NCBI GenBank assembly: GCA_001769385.1
Contig: MEPB01000038.1
Location: 62,001-126,000 of the forward strand
DNA from: Bacteroidetes bacterium RIFCSPLOWO2_12_FULL_35_15
GTDB lineage: Bacteria; Bacteroidota; Bacteroidia; 2-12-FULL-35-15
Reading direction: 5' to 3'
DNA length: 64,000 bases
Every line of letters begins with the position of its first letter. The stretch's first letter is position 1. Made by a program: the position numbers and the translations under genes. Positions 27,851-35,963 of the stretch are shown piece after piece. The notes beneath the pieces were generated by a model, which worked only from the letters and a program-made list of their open reading frames with translations, had not been told where the DNA came from and ran no database searches.

Positions 27851-28306
27851 TTAAGGATGCAAGGGAGAATTGTAAAATTTCCAAACCTCAATTGCAAAAT
27901 ACCATGCTGAGATCAACGTGCCAAAGGCCAGCAATGCAGTAAATATCATTAGTCCGCGTGACGATTTTCTTAAATCATTTTCAACAGTTTGAATACGAAG
28001 GTTTTCGGAATTGAGACGAAGATCTCTTTGAGTATATCCTCCATTGTTTCTAAATACTAAGCCGCCTAATGAAATTGATATAGGTTCAATACTTTTAATA
28101 TTATTATCTATTAATAAATTTTGATAGAGCAAATTTATTTCCCAATCTTTTAATCCGAATTTATCAGCTACTTTTTGGCTTATTTCTTCTTTTATTGTTT
28201 TGTGACTATCTTCTGCATAGAAGTTAACCCCTCTGAATTGATTTTCATAGGCTACAATAAGTTCTTCGAGAACAAAGTCCAGTTCGGTATTATAATTTTT
28301 TTCCAA
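27851..28306 (-). CDS. Kai-locus tail-anchored protein of unknown function
   Basis: A 151-residue protein. Residues 1-115 are soluble and include a possible winged-helix-like stretch (EISQKVADKFGLKDWEINLLYQNLLIDNNIKSI). One membrane span follows at about 122-143 (LMIFTALLAFGTLISAWYFAIEVW) with only a few residues after it, so it is probably tail-anchored with the bulk in the cytoplasm. It lies 94 bases downstream of kaiB on the same strand and is the third gene of a likely kaiC-kaiB transcript. I do not recognise the family. A membrane partner or output of KaiB/KaiC is only an inference from position. Confidence 0.7.
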   Translation of the reverse strand: MEKNYNTELDFVLEELIVAYENQFRGVNFYAEDSHKTIKEEISQKVADKFGLKDWEINLLYQNLLIDNNIKSIEPISISLGGLVFRNNGGYTQRDLRLNSENLRIQTVENDLRKSSRGLMIFTALLAFGTLISAWYFAIEVWKFYNSPLHP

Positions 28307-28400
28307 GTTTGTTATTATTTTCCGGTTTTTTTATTTTTTTTAAATTGAAGGGGAATCAGCTCTTTCTTGGTTGTTTTTTTTCAGGTTATGCCATTATTTA

Positions 28401-28727
28401 TTAAATAAGGTACAATCCCTTAAGTACTTTTTCCGGATTTGACAAATCTCCGATCACCCTTTCTTCGGGTAATGGAAATTTTTTTATCAATACCGGTATT
28501 GCGATAATTTTTTCTTCATAAGCCAAAGTAGGTTGCTCATAAATATCAATTATCTTTAATTCACACTTGCCTTTTAAATAGTTTTCACAAATTGCTTTTA
28601 TATTTACAATTGCCTTGGCGGAGCTTGACGATTTTCCGGCAACAAATAAATGGAAAACATTTTTTTCGCTTGCTACACCATTGTGTTTTTGCTTAATATT
28701 TGTGGTTTTTTTTACATTTTCTAACAT
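28401..28727 (-). CDS. kaiB: KaiB-family clock protein
   Basis: A 108-residue thioredoxin-like KaiB homologue. After a variable 22-residue N-terminus, the conserved body starts FHLFVAGKSSSSAKAIVNIKAI, matching the KaiB strand-helix that begins LFVAG. It continues with CELKIIDIYEQPTLAYEEKIIAIPVLIKKFPLPEERVIGDLSN..VLKGL, including the IPVL cis-proline region and the GDLS motif. In cyanobacteria KaiB switches fold and docks on phosphorylated KaiC. It is 97 bases downstream of kaiC. No kaiA is present. Bacteroidota KaiB proteins have not, to my knowledge, been shown to oscillate. Confidence 0.9.
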   Translation of the reverse strand: MLENVKKTTNIKQKHNGVASEKNVFHLFVAGKSSSSAKAIVNIKAICENYLKGKCELKIIDIYEQPTLAYEEKIIAIPVLIKKFPLPEERVIGDLSNPEKVLKGLYLI

Positions 28728-28824
28728 TGGCGTATGTTTTTACTTTAAATAATAGGAGCCTTTTTTAATTTCAATCAAGATGTTCCTTTGTTATTTTTTT
28801 ATCAAAAAAATTGTTTTTCTTTAG

Positions 28825-30393
28825 TCAGCTTTGTTTAATTCTAACAAGCCCATTCGATTTTTTTTTAGCAGATATATTTTCGTTCTCCATCCCACTTTTT
28901 GAATATCCATTCAAGGATCCATTTTGGTTTATTACCATTTGTTGATGGGGGGCTAATTTTATTCCTTCAGGTGTTATAAAAAACTCAACTTCTTCTTTGG
29001 AATTATTAATGCCCCTCGATTTCATGATATACAAACTTCTTTGATGATTGCCCTCTGACCATTTTTCTTCAACCATTACACAAGTATCAACCATAGATGA
29101 AATACCTTCATCGCTCGGATTTAATTCTATTGAACCTTTTGTTATTGCCGCAACAAACATGATTGTTATTTGCTCTTTCTTTAAATGATCAACAAACCTT
29201 GAGAACATACTCCTTACATCATTTCCAGCATCATGGGGCACTAAATTCGTGATTGGGTCAAGAATAACAACAGCAGGTTTTGTTTCTTTTATAATTTTCT
29301 TTATAGCAATAAAGTGCAATTCAAGATTCTGTAAAGTAGGTCTTGAATAATAAAACTGGAGGTTTCCTGATTTTACAAAAGGATCTAAAAGAAGTCCTAT
29401 GGAACTCATATTTCTTATTATCTGATTTGGAACTTCTTCAAATGTGCAGTAGAGGCAGAGTCCATTATTTTTGCAAACAGTAGATGCAAAGCTGGAAGCG
29501 ATGCTGGTTTTACCTGTGCCGGCTAATCCTGATACAAGTATGCTGCTTCCAACGTAAAAGCCTTTTTTTTCAAGCATTTCATCTAATTGATTAATGCCTG
29601 AAGAGATTCTTTCATAACTCACTTTCTGCTGAAGCTTTTCATTTTTTAAAGGAAAAACAGTAACTCCTTTTTGATCAATTACAAAAGGATATTCATTGTT
29701 ACCATGGTAGGAGCCTCTGTATTTGACGACTCTTAATCGCCTGGTTGCAATTTGATCAGTAACCCGATTATTCAACTCTATTACGCAGTCAGCTAAAGTA
29801 TCCTCCAATCCTATACGGGTAAGATAGGTCTCTCCAATTTCTGAAGTAATTATCGCAGTAACTTTTTTTTCTTTTAGCCAGGAAAAGAGTCTTTTAAATT
29901 CGGAACGGAGTATATTCGGATCGAGGCCCGAAAAAAGTGTATCCAGCGAATCAAGTACCACGCGTTTTGCATTTACTTTGTCAATTGCTTGCCTAAGTCT
30001 TAAAAATAATCCTTCAATATTAAACCTGACTGTCCCCTGAATTTCATTTTGATCAATGTGTAAGTGTTCCAGATATAATTTGTTTTCCGCAATAAGTGTA
30101 CTCAGGTCATAGTTTAAAGTTGCAAGATTTATCAGCAGCTCATTTGTTTTTTCTTCAAATGTCATGAATACTCCCGGTTCCTTAAACATAATAATTCCAT
30201 TTACAATGTATTCCATTGCAATCACTGTTTTTCCTGACCCAATGGTACCAACTAAAAGCGTTGTTCGGTTTTCGGGAATTCCACCATAAGTAATTTCATC
30301 TAAACCTTGAATACCGGTTTGGGATTTAATAAGTTTAAATTCGGATGTTTTCGATTTATCAGCTCCTTCGGATGTATTTAATTTATTTGTCAT
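28825..30393 (-). CDS. kaiC: KaiC-family double RecA ATPase
   Basis: A 522-residue protein with two RecA-like domains, close to the 519 residues of cyanobacterial KaiC. CI (about 20-250) has Walker A GTIGSGKT (49-56), catalytic glutamates E80-E81 in TFEEK, and Walker B VVLDSLD. CII (about 258-480) has Walker A GLAGTGKT (289-296), glutamates E319-E320 in CTFEEVP, and AVVILDP. The stretch SDEGISSMVDT aligns with the KaiC phosphorylation loop, giving S427, S432 and S433 where the clock protein has T426, S431 and T432. MKSRG (457-461) replaces the KMRG motif. The residues after 480 form a non-conserved basic tail. It heads a kaiC-kaiB-membrane protein set, divergent from a two-component system. 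Autokinase activity is plausible but unproven. Confidence 0.92.
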   Translation of the reverse strand: MTNKLNTSEGADKSKTSEFKLIKSQTGIQGLDEITYGGIPENRTTLLVGTIGSGKTVIAMEYIVNGIIMFKEPGVFMTFEEKTNELLINLATLNYDLSTLIAENKLYLEHLHIDQNEIQGTVRFNIEGLFLRLRQAIDKVNAKRVVLDSLDTLFSGLDPNILRSEFKRLFSWLKEKKVTAIITSEIGETYLTRIGLEDTLADCVIELNNRVTDQIATRRLRVVKYRGSYHGNNEYPFVIDQKGVTVFPLKNEKLQQKVSYERISSGINQLDEMLEKKGFYVGSSILVSGLAGTGKTSIASSFASTVCKNNGLCLYCTFEEVPNQIIRNMSSIGLLLDPFVKSGNLQFYYSRPTLQNLELHFIAIKKIIKETKPAVVILDPITNLVPHDAGNDVRSMFSRFVDHLKKEQITIMFVAAITKGSIELNPSDEGISSMVDTCVMVEEKWSEGNHQRSLYIMKSRGINNSKEEVEFFITPEGIKLAPHQQMVINQNGSLNGYSKSGMENENISAKKKSNGLVRIKQS

Positions 30394-30426
30394 ATAAATT
30401 TCTTACGATTAATTCTCCATTAAAGA

Positions 30427-30438
30427 TTAGCTAGCTAA
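30427..30438. promoter_or_regulatory. 12-bp palindrome upstream of kaiC
   Basis: TTAGCTAGCTAA is self-complementary over all 12 bases and lies 34 bases before the kaiC start. It may be an operator in the kaiC leader or promoter. No regulator can be named. Confidence 0.35.
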
Positions 30439-30585
30439 CAGTTTTTTTTAATATCTATTCGAAGTACAAGAATACATAATGGGATTAAAGAAGGTAATGA
30501 TTTAAGACAAGAATAATAGAGATTTTAATCATAAATAAATCTGGGTTAACCTTGTTAATTGTGGTATTCAATGTTTTTTACTTTC

Positions 30586-30601
30586 GATGATATTAATCAT
30601 C
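30586..30601. promoter_or_regulatory. FNR/CRP-like palindrome upstream of the response regulator
   Basis: GATGAT-ATTA-ATCATC shares the core ATGAT-N4-ATCAT with the site at 2928-2943. Its centre is 26.5 bases from the first T of the -7-like box TATTTATG (30620-30627), almost the same spacing as at the peroxiredoxin promoters. Confidence 0.45.
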
Positions 30602-30704
30602 AGTATGTCTGACCTTGATTATTTATGGGAGAAGATTAATTAAGCAACTTTGTTATTAATCCTACAAAAATTATTTAATAATATAAAGCTAAAAAACAGT
30701 AAAA

Positions 30705-31313
30705 ATGGAAACAAAAAATAAAATATTAGTTTTTTTAGTGGATGACAATGAGGTGTTTTTAAAAACATTAGCACTTTCCCTGAATGAAAATTTTAAATCG
30801 GAGATACGAATTGAATCTTTTGTAACAGGTGAAGATTGTGTCATAAAAATCCAGCAAAATCCTGATATAGTACCGGATATGGTGATATTGGATTATCATT
30901 TAAATACTGAATATAAAAATGCAATGAATGGCATTGATGTTCTGAAAAAAATTAAAGAAATTAACTCCAAAATTATTGTGGTCATGTTATCTTCTGAAGA
31001 TAAGCTTAAAATAGCTACTGAAAGCATTGCTTCCGGGGCTTATGAATATGTTGTAAAAAGCGAAACTGCATTAATTCGCATTCAGAATATTTTTAAAAAC
31101 AGCATGGAAAAAGAACTTAGCTCGAAAATTTTGAAAATTACAATGGAGATAATGGAAAAGTATCCGGAGCTATATAAAAATATAGAAGAGATGCAGGAGA
31201 CAATTCCATATGAAAAAGATTTGGGAATAACCCTGAAAAACTTAATAGAATATTATGATTCTCTTGAAGCAATGTTGAACAAATCTAAATCAGAACAAAA
31301 CCAATACGCTTAA
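30705..31313 (+). CDS. Response regulator with C-terminal helical extension
   Basis: A 202-residue protein. Residues 6-130 are a receiver domain with all key residues: D13/D14 acidic pocket in FLVDDNEVF, phospho-acceptor D63 in VILDYHL, the S/T switch at S96-S97 in VMLSS, and K118 in YVVKSE. The remaining 70 residues are charged helix (KILKITMEIMEKYPELYKNIEEMQ...) with no DNA-binding domain that I recognise, so the output may be by protein contact. It is divergent from kaiC and precedes the hybrid kinase on the same strand, separated by a 201-bp MITE-like element. It is the natural acceptor for the HPt protein downstream. Confidence 0.87.
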   Translation: METKNKILVFLVDDNEVFLKTLALSLNENFKSEIRIESFVTGEDCVIKIQQNPDIVPDMVILDYHLNTEYKNAMNGIDVLKKIKEINSKIIVVMLSSEDKLKIATESIASGAYEYVVKSETALIRIQNIFKNSMEKELSSKILKITMEIMEKYPELYKNIEEMQETIPYEKDLGITLKNLIEYYDSLEAMLNKSKSEQNQYA

Positions 31314-31368
31314 TTATATACATCTTATGGAAACCAATTTGGTTGAACTGATACTAAATTTTAAATAA

Positions 31369-31569
31369 GAGCCTGTTTAAATTTATTTTATGTGTTGTCC
31401 CATACGGGAAATATCTTAATACGAATCTGATTTTCTACCAATATCTCGTCCCTCCGGGACTATTTTTTGCTCCGTTAGGAGCTATATATTGGTAGTAATG
31501 ACAAAAAAGAACATCAAAAACCCCTTTAGGGGTGATATAAATTATTAGAAATTAAATTTAAACAGGCTC
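31369..31569. mobile_element. MITE-like element with GAGCCTGTTTAAATTTA ends
   Basis: A 201-bp non-coding element. The 17-bp ends GAGCCTGTTTAAATTTA (31369-31385) and their exact complement (31553-31569) are perfect inverted repeats. TAA directly flanks both sides (31366-31368 and 31570-31572), consistent with the 3-bp TNA duplication made by IS5/IS1031-group transposases. Inside, CTACCAATAT (31435-31444) pairs with ATATTGGTAG (31486-31495), and there are three small hairpins: GTCCCTCCGGGAC, GCTCCGTTAGGAGC and CCCCTTTAGGGG. It sits between the response regulator and the hybrid kinase and may split or end their transcription. Confidence 0.7.
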
Positions 31570-31743
31570 TAAAAATTAAAAATAGATTTAAAATTTAGTA
31601 CAAGAAATCAGTTTCAGTTTTTCAAAACACGATCATTTCGACTGAGTTTAAAGGTGAAATATGGCGTATATTTTCAAAAAGGAATATTTTTTTGAGTAAT
31701 ATATTAAAAGGTACGAATTCATAATTCCGAAAACACTTACAGC
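31570..31743. other. Upstream region of hybrid kinase with repeat fragment
   Basis: Holds a CATTTCGACTGAG...GGTGAAATATGG fragment (31634-31665) of the dispersed repeat seen at 9-34 and 3716-3755. I see no strong promoter here. Confidence 0.35.
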
Positions 31744-34700
31744 ATGCGGAAGTTTTCAATTACAAAATGGTTTCGTGATTTATCCATTATAAAAAAACTC
31801 TATTTTATTGTGGCTGTTATTGCATTTATGACCATCACAGAGATTTTGGTGTTTATGGTTCCATTAAATACCCTTTCTTCAATAAGAGCTTTTACACGTA
31901 CGGAAGGCCTTTGGTCAAAATCTCAGAAAAATGCTATTTATAACCTGGAGCTATATGGAACGAAACATGCTAAACAAAACTATTATGATGAACAACACTA
32001 TGCAGCTTTTCTGAATTATTTAAAAGTACCCTTGGGCGACCATAAAGCACTTATAGAAATCACAAAAAAAAATCCGGATTTCGAAATTGCCCGACAAGGC
32101 TTTTTAGAAGGCCGTAATCAGCCCGAAGACATTGATGGGATGATCAAATTATTTACCCGGTTTCCTAATATTTCTTTCATAAATAAAGCACGGATAATAT
32201 GGGCAGAAGCTGATTCAGTATTAGCCGAACTTATAATTGTCGGAGAAAAACTCCATGCAGAAATAATTTCAGAATCTTCATCAACAGAAAAAATTGACAG
32301 TATTGTTTCTGAAATATATCCCCTCAATCTGAAACTTACCCGGCTGGAAGATGAATTTTCAGATACATTAGGAGAAGGTTCACGCTGGGTGTCAAGGCTG
32401 ATCTTACTAATAATTTTAAGTATTACATTTTTATTTGGACTGAGTGTGTTGATTTTTACCATGTCCCTGAATCACGAAATAAAAAAAGAATTGAATGAAT
32501 TAAATAGAGCTGCCATTACTGTTACCAAAGGTGATTATGGTGCAAGGGCAAAAATTTATTCGCAAAACGAAATTGGTGTTGTGGCAAGTGCTATTAACAG
32601 GATGACTGATCAGTTAGAGAAGCAGATAATATTAGTAAAAAAATCGGAAGAGATTGCCAGGAAAAGCGAAGCACAATTCAAATATCTCTTTGAAAACACC
32701 TCTGAATTGATTCAAAGTATAAATACCCTGGATGGGAAATTTTTATATGTAAACCCTGCCTGGCTCAAAACACTTGAATATACTGAAGAAGAAGTAAAAA
32801 AACTTTTTGTCACAAATGTTATTCATCCCGATAGCATGGAAGATTATAAAATTGTTTCTCAAAAAATAAGTAAAGGAGAACAGGTTGATAACTTACATGG
32901 AGCTTTCATAAGTAAAACAGGAAAAAAAATTTATATAGAAGGATCCATCGTCTGTTATTTTAAAGAAGGGGTTCCATATTCCACATTAGGAATGTTCAGA
33001 AATGTTACCCAGAGAAAAATTGCGGATGAAAAACAAGCGATACTTGCTACTATTGTTAATTACTCTGACGATGCTATTATAAGTATAACGTTTGATGGAA
33101 CGGTTAAAAGTTGGAATCGCGGAGCAGAAAAACTTTTTGGTTATTCAAGCGAAGAGATTATTGGTAAGTCTGTTTTTATAATGAGTCCTCCGCACCTTGC
33201 CAATGAAGATCAACAGCGCTTAGAAAAAATAAAAAGTGGAATTTTTAGTGAGCACTATGAAACAGAACGCCTGAAAAAAGACGGCAACATTATCCCTGTT
33301 GACGTTTCTTTATCTCCTATAAAAGATAGATCGAGAAATATAATAGGTGTTTCAAAAATAGTTCATGATATAACCAAACGAAAAAAGACAGAAGATGAAC
33401 TAAAACAAAAAAATTATTTTTTAAATGCTATTCTTGAAAATATCCCGGCTATGATCTTTATGAAAAATGCGAAAGATCTTAGGTATATTTTTTTAAGTAA
33501 AGCAGTTGAAGAATCACTTGGACACAAAAAAGAGGACTTGATCGGGAAGAATGCGTATGATCTTTTTCCAAAAGAGCAAGCTGATTCTTTTACTTTTCAA
33601 GATAGAGATGTACTCAAACAGAAAGAAATTTTTGAGATTCCGGAAGAATTAGTTGATACTAAAAATGGTAAACGTTGGCTGCATACAAGAAAAATCGCAA
33701 TTTATGATGAATCAGTTGATCCCCTTTATTTATTGGGAGTTTCAATGGATATTACAGAACGGAAAAAGTCTGAAGATAAATTTAAAGGATTATTGGAATC
33801 TACACCGGATGGTATTTTAATAGTGGATTCAAAGGGAATCATACAATTAGTGAATTCACAGACCGGAAATATTTTTGGTTATAAGAAAGACGAAATAGTT
33901 GGAAAAGATCTGGAAATACTTATCCCTTCTCGTTTTAAAGGTCCACACGGGCAACATTTTAAAGCATTTTTTTCTCATCCTCGAATTCGATTAATGGGAG
34001 ATAGGAGTGGAGTGGATTTATTTGGGTTACGTAAAGATGGAACAGAGTTCCCGATAGAAATTAGTCTGGGGCCAATAGAAACATCTGAAGGGATATTAGT
34101 TTCTGCTGTTATTCGTGATATTACCGAACAAAAAAAAGCATCTGCCCTGGCACTTAGTTTAGTTGAAGAAAAAACCAAAGCGGAACTGGAGGCGAAAAAA
34201 GCCAAAGAGGCAAATCAATTTAAGGATCGTTTTCTTGCCAATATGAGTCACGAAATTCGTACACCGATGAATGCTATCATCGGCTTTTCAGATATTCTGT
34301 CAAACAAAAATTTGGGCGCTGTGGAAAAGGAATATGTTGCATCTATAAAAATGGCTGGTGAAAATCTGCTGAATATAATCAATGATATACTTGACATATC
34401 AAAGATCGAAGCAGGCATGATGAGTTTTGAAGAGCATCCTTTTTATCTGAAAGATATTTTAAAATCGCTTCATGCAATGCTGAAGATAAAAGCGAAAGAA
34501 AAAAATCTGGAATTAATATTTATTTATGATGATGATGTTCCCGATAATTTAGTAGGAGATTCCAAACGTCTCAGTCAAATTATCATCAATATTGTAAGCA
34601 ATGCAATTAAGTTCACAAACAAAGGGAAAGTACAGGTGAATGTTAATGCTCATGATCTGGATGAGGAAAATACGGTAATAGAATTTTATGTGAAAGATAC

Positions 34701-35397
34701 CGGCATTGGAATACAAAAAGATAAATTGGAACATGTTTTTGAAAGATTCTGGCAAGCAGACTCAAATATCACCAGAAAATATGGCGGTACAGGACTAGGT
34801 TTGAATATTGCAAAACAATTGGTGGATCTACAGGGTGGTGCTATGTTCGTTAATAGCGAATTTAATGTGGGTTCTGTTTTTTCATTTTGGATTCCTTATA
34901 AAAAATCAAAGCAAATGCTGTCAGCGCCTATGTTTGCAAAGGAGAAATTTAAAATGGAGGATTTAAGAAACCTGAATATTCTGCTTGTTGAAGATAATTT
35001 GTTGAATGTAAAACTTATTTCCAGTTTGTTTTCTGAAAATAAGTTAAAGCTGCAGGTTGCGGAAAACGGAAAAGCATGTGTTGACAAACTGAAAGAAAAT
35101 CAGAACCCGGCAAATGTTAGGAATGAAGATGAAACTAAATTAGGAGGTTTTGATATTATCCTCATGGATATTGAAATGCCAATAATGAATGGATATGAAA
35201 CGGCAATGTATATCCGCAACGAAATGAAAAGCAATATTCCAATCATTGCAATGACAGCTAATGCAATGGCAGGAGAAAGAGAAAAGTCTTTAAGAATGGG
35301 CATGAACGATTATATTTCAAAACCAGTCAATGCCAACCTTCTTTTTGAAAAAATTTACGATAATACCCATATTTATGAGTTAACTATTAATTCCTGA
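31744..35397 (+). CDS. Multi-PAS hybrid sensor histidine kinase
   Basis: A 1217-residue membrane sensor. TM1 is at about 19-41 and TM2 at about 215-240, enclosing a 175-residue periplasmic domain of unknown ligand. A HAMP-like linker follows (to about 300), then four PAS domains starting near 308, 432, 556 and 679. A coiled coil leads to the HisKA domain, with H836 in NMSHEIRTPMN. The ATPase domain has SNAIKFTNKG, DTGIGI and GGTGLGLNIAKQ. A receiver domain at the C-terminus has E1083/D1084 and phospho-acceptor D1142 in LMDIEMP. All catalytic residues are present. The HPt gene follows after 4 bases, so a His-Asp-His-Asp relay to the nearby response regulator is likely. It is part of the kai neighbourhood. 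Confidence 0.93.
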   Translation: MRKFSITKWFRDLSIIKKLYFIVAVIAFMTITEILVFMVPLNTLSSIRAFTRTEGLWSKSQKNAIYNLELYGTKHAKQNYYDEQHYAAFLNYLKVPLGDHKALIEITKKNPDFEIARQGFLEGRNQPEDIDGMIKLFTRFPNISFINKARIIWAEADSVLAELIIVGEKLHAEIISESSSTEKIDSIVSEIYPLNLKLTRLEDEFSDTLGEGSRWVSRLILLIILSITFLFGLSVLIFTMSLNHEIKKELNELNRAAITVTKGDYGARAKIYSQNEIGVVASAINRMTDQLEKQIILVKKSEEIARKSEAQFKYLFENTSELIQSINTLDGKFLYVNPAWLKTLEYTEEEVKKLFVTNVIHPDSMEDYKIVSQKISKGEQVDNLHGAFISKTGKKIYIEGSIVCYFKEGVPYSTLGMFRNVTQRKIADEKQAILATIVNYSDDAIISITFDGTVKSWNRGAEKLFGYSSEEIIGKSVFIMSPPHLANEDQQRLEKIKSGIFSEHYETERLKKDGNIIPVDVSLSPIKDRSRNIIGVSKIVHDITKRKKTEDELKQKNYFLNAILENIPAMIFMKNAKDLRYIFLSKAVEESLGHKKEDLIGKNAYDLFPKEQADSFTFQDRDVLKQKEIFEIPEELVDTKNGKRWLHTRKIAIYDESVDPLYLLGVSMDITERKKSEDKFKGLLESTPDGILIVDSKGIIQLVNSQTGNIFGYKKDEIVGKDLEILIPSRFKGPHGQHFKAFFSHPRIRLMGDRSGVDLFGLRKDGTEFPIEISLGPIETSEGILVSAVIRDITEQKKASALALSLVEEKTKAELEAKKAKEANQFKDRFLANMSHEIRTPMNAIIGFSDILSNKNLGAVEKEYVASIKMAGENLLNIINDILDISKIEAGMMSFEEHPFYLKDILKSLHAMLKIKAKEKNLELIFIYDDDVPDNLVGDSKRLSQIIINIVSNAIKFTNKGKVQVNVNAHDLDEENTVIEFYVKDTGIGIQKDKLEHVFERFWQADSNITRKYGGTGLGLNIAKQLVDLQGGAMFVNSEFNVGSVFSFWIPYKKSKQMLSAPMFAKEKFKMEDLRNLNILLVEDNLLNVKLISSLFSENKLKLQVAENGKACVDKLKENQNPANVRNEDETKLGGFDIILMDIEMPIMNGYETAMYIRNEMKSNIPIIAMTANAMAGEREKSLRMGMNDYISKPVNANLLFEKIYDNTHIYELTINS

Positions 35398-35401
35398 AAC
35401 A

Positions 35402-35791
35402 ATGATAAAAACCGAATCCCCGATAAGCATTCAAAAAGAAAGCATTGGAGAAAATGTATGCAATTTTAATTATCTCACAGAAATGGTGAATGGGAAAAAA
35501 AATTTGATAACAGAAATAATGGATACATTTCTTAAACAAATACCCGAAGATCTTAAATCAATTAATGATGCAGTAGTAAAAAAAGACTATCAGCATATAA
35601 GGAGCCTTGCTCATAAGATGAAATCCTCTGTTTCCATAATGGGGATTTCATCACTTACTCCTGTTTTGCAGGAGATGATGGATTTGGGAGAAAAGGAAAG
35701 TGATATTGAAAAAATAAAAGAGCTGAATCAGAAACTAAATTTGATTTGTAAAAAGGCAATCGAAGAGATTGAAAAAGAGAAAGTCAAATAG
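35402..35791 (+). CDS. HPt (histidine phosphotransfer) protein
   Basis: A 129-residue four-helix HPt protein. The phospho-accepting histidine is H71 in RSLAHKMKSSVSIMG, the classic HPt signature (A-H-x-x-K-x-x-x). Upstream, FNYLTEMVNGKKNLITEIMDTFLKQIPEDL is the usual first helix pair. It starts 4 bases after the hybrid kinase stop, so the two are co-translated. It should shuttle phosphate from the kinase's receiver (D1142) to a final receiver, most simply the response regulator at 30705. No extra domain is present. Confidence 0.92.
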   Translation: MIKTESPISIQKESIGENVCNFNYLTEMVNGKKNLITEIMDTFLKQIPEDLKSINDAVVKKDYQHIRSLAHKMKSSVSIMGISSLTPVLQEMMDLGEKESDIEKIKELNQKLNLICKKAIEEIEKEKVK

Positions 35792-35963
35792 GGTTGAAAG
35801 GTAAAAAAATCTCAGGTGCAAAAAACGGTGTGGTGTTTTTTTACATTACAACAGCTTGTCCAATGAGGATATTGAAATTAATGTAAAGGGAATTTTTTTT
35901 GTCTGTTTTTATAAAGGCGCATTTTTAGGAGGGGACAGTGTGGCTTGCAAATGTTTATGACTG

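Larger units (their letters stand above)
30394..30704. other. Divergent regulatory region of the Kai locus
   Basis: This 311-bp region separates kaiC from the response regulator. It holds a perfect 12-bp palindrome TTAGCTAGCTAA (30427-30438) close to kaiC and an FNR/CRP-like palindrome at 30586-30601 nearer the response regulator. A -7-like box TATTTATG lies at 30620-30627. No coding sequence is visible. Confidence 0.6.
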
